Source of the DNA: a virus
IMG/VR virus record: IMGVR_UViG_3300043464_000397
Span: 1-39,259 of that record
Reading direction: 5' to 3' (one strand)
DNA length: 39,259 bases
Below the pieces are notes generated by a model that saw only the letters and a list, made by a program, of their open reading frames with translations, had not been told where the DNA came from and did not search any database. A program made the position numbers and the translations under genes. How positions within the stretch are numbered: the first letter of the stretch is position 1; every line of letters starts with the position of its first letter. Shown here one piece after another: positions 38,515 through 39,259 of this stretch.

Positions 38515-39259
38515 ATGCCAACAGAAATAGTAAGAGATAGATACGGTAGACCAATGGTTGTACCGCCAAAGGGTGGCGCTCCAGTTGCATACACCCGCGC
38601 CACTACAATAGCCAACAGTCTTGATGATGCGTCAGCATTGACAGCATGGAAGATGAGGATGGCTGCAATAGGTTTAACAAGCAGACCAGACCTGCTACTA
38701 GCAATAGGTGTAGCAGCAGAAGATAACAAGTTAGTTAATGCATACATCGAAGAAGCAATGGATGCAGCAGGTGCAAGTAAGGCAGCAACAATAGGCACAG
38801 CCATACACGCACTAACAGAAAAGTTAGATTTAGGATTAGACTTAGGTCCAGTACCAGAACAATGGATGCCAGACATCAAAGCCTACGAACAGGCAACTAG
38901 TATATTAACTAACCTATTCATTGAACAGTTCACAGTTCTTGATAAGTTTAAGATTGCTGGCACACCAGATAGAGTTGTTGAGTATAAAGGTGAGCGATTC
39001 ATTGCTGACCTTAAGACAGGTCGCATCGACCATCCAAATAATATATCAATGCAGTTGGCTATCTATGCCAACGGCATGCCGTATATGGTGGACACGGCAA
39101 GCCGTGGCACATGGGGCGACATCAACAAAGATAAAGCAATTATAATTCATGCCCCAGCAGGGACAGGAACATGCAAACTAGTATGGGTTGACATCAAAGA
39201 AGGATGGAAAGGTGTACAGTTTGCAATGAAAGTAAGACAGTGGCGTGACCAGAAGGGTC
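38515..39259 (+). CDS. Cas4/RecB-type PD-(D/E)XK exonuclease, N-terminal part
   Basis: AAGGAGACAA precedes ATG 38515. The frame runs off the right end and continues at base 1, giving 260 residues in total. The RecB/Cas4 nuclease motifs are in order: GTAIHALTE with His98; IAGTPDRVV with Asp152; FIADLKTG with Asp165 and Lys167; and MQLAIYANG with Gln180 and Tyr184. There are no Fe-S cysteines as in true Cas4, so a lambda-exonuclease-like or RecB-like role in recombination and end processing is likely. The next gene, with a zinc ribbon, may be its partner. Confidence 0.9.
   Translation, partial: MPTEIVRDRYGRPMVVPPKGGAPVAYTRATTIANSLDDASALTAWKMRMAAIGLTSRPDLLLAIGVAAEDNKLVNAYIEEAMDAAGASKAATIGTAIHALTEKLDLGLDLGPVPEQWMPDIKAYEQATSILTNLFIEQFTVLDKFKIAGTPDRVVEYKGERFIADLKTGRIDHPNNISMQLAIYANGMPYMVDTASRGTWGDINKDKAIIIHAPAGTGTCKLVWVDIKEGWKGVQFAMKVRQWRDQKG
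39133..39259. repeat. Direct terminal repeat, right copy
   Basis: Exact copy of 1-127. One copy must be removed to close the circle, giving 39,132 bp. Confidence 0.95.

Noticed and set aside
1-39259. tRNA genes, integrase, attachment site, insertion sequences
   Set aside because: None recognised on either strand by eye; no cloverleaf-like stretch with a CCA end or recombinase motif was seen.

Overview
This window is one complete genome of a tailed phage, opened at an arbitrary point inside a gene. Its last 127 bases (39133-39259) repeat its first 127 exactly, and the nuclease gene cut by the right end continues in frame at the left end. The molecule therefore closes into a circle of about 39,132 bp. 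An actinobacterial host is suggested by a WhiB-like Fe-S protein (4439-4705), a BldD-like helix-turn-helix protein (34880-35167), a DUF4192 protein and an FmdB zinc ribbon. The AT-leaning composition is unlike high-GC soil actinobacteria and would suit a low-GC aquatic lineage such as Nanopelagicales; that host is an inference. No integrase, excisionase, partition gene or tRNA was seen, so a virulent lifestyle is likely.

The layout is two opposed gene arms. The rightward arm runs from 33436 to the right end and on through 1-5076. It starts with small, often Cys-rich proteins (33436-35404). Next come a secreted lytic-transglycosylase-like protein (35401-35820), DUF4192 and DUF932 proteins, and a DNA-metabolism block: Cas4/RecB-type exonuclease, Zn-ribbon protein, DnaB/RecA-fold ATPase, resolvase-like nuclease, CHC2/TOPRIM primase split over two frames, a DUF1599/MazG-like protein, a sigma-like factor, FmdB, WhiB and a second PD-(D/E)XK-like protein. 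There is no DNA polymerase gene, so host polymerase is presumably used.

The leftward arm runs from 32507 down to 5159 and holds the virion and lysis genes. In transcription order these are: large terminase with an N-terminal HTH, a basic protein, portal, a proteasome/HslV-like hydrolase, two small proteins, a giant 1791-aa protein, three further internal or structural candidates, an acidic scaffold candidate, an N4-gp56-type major capsid protein, a series of small mostly basic proteins, a head-tail adaptor candidate, two tail fibres each followed by a tiny companion gene, a glycosyltransferase, a 750-aa tail-structural protein, and a holin-endolysin-membrane protein cassette. No tape measure, sheath or major tail tube gene is visible, which points to a podovirus-like particle.

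The arms diverge from a 0.9-kb region (32508-33435) with a cluster of ACTGTA motifs, several dyads, a long nested inverted repeat and one doubtful ORF. They converge on a strong bidirectional terminator (5080-5120). Genes within each arm overlap or abut with good Shine-Dalgarno sites, so expression is probably polycistronic and translationally coupled.
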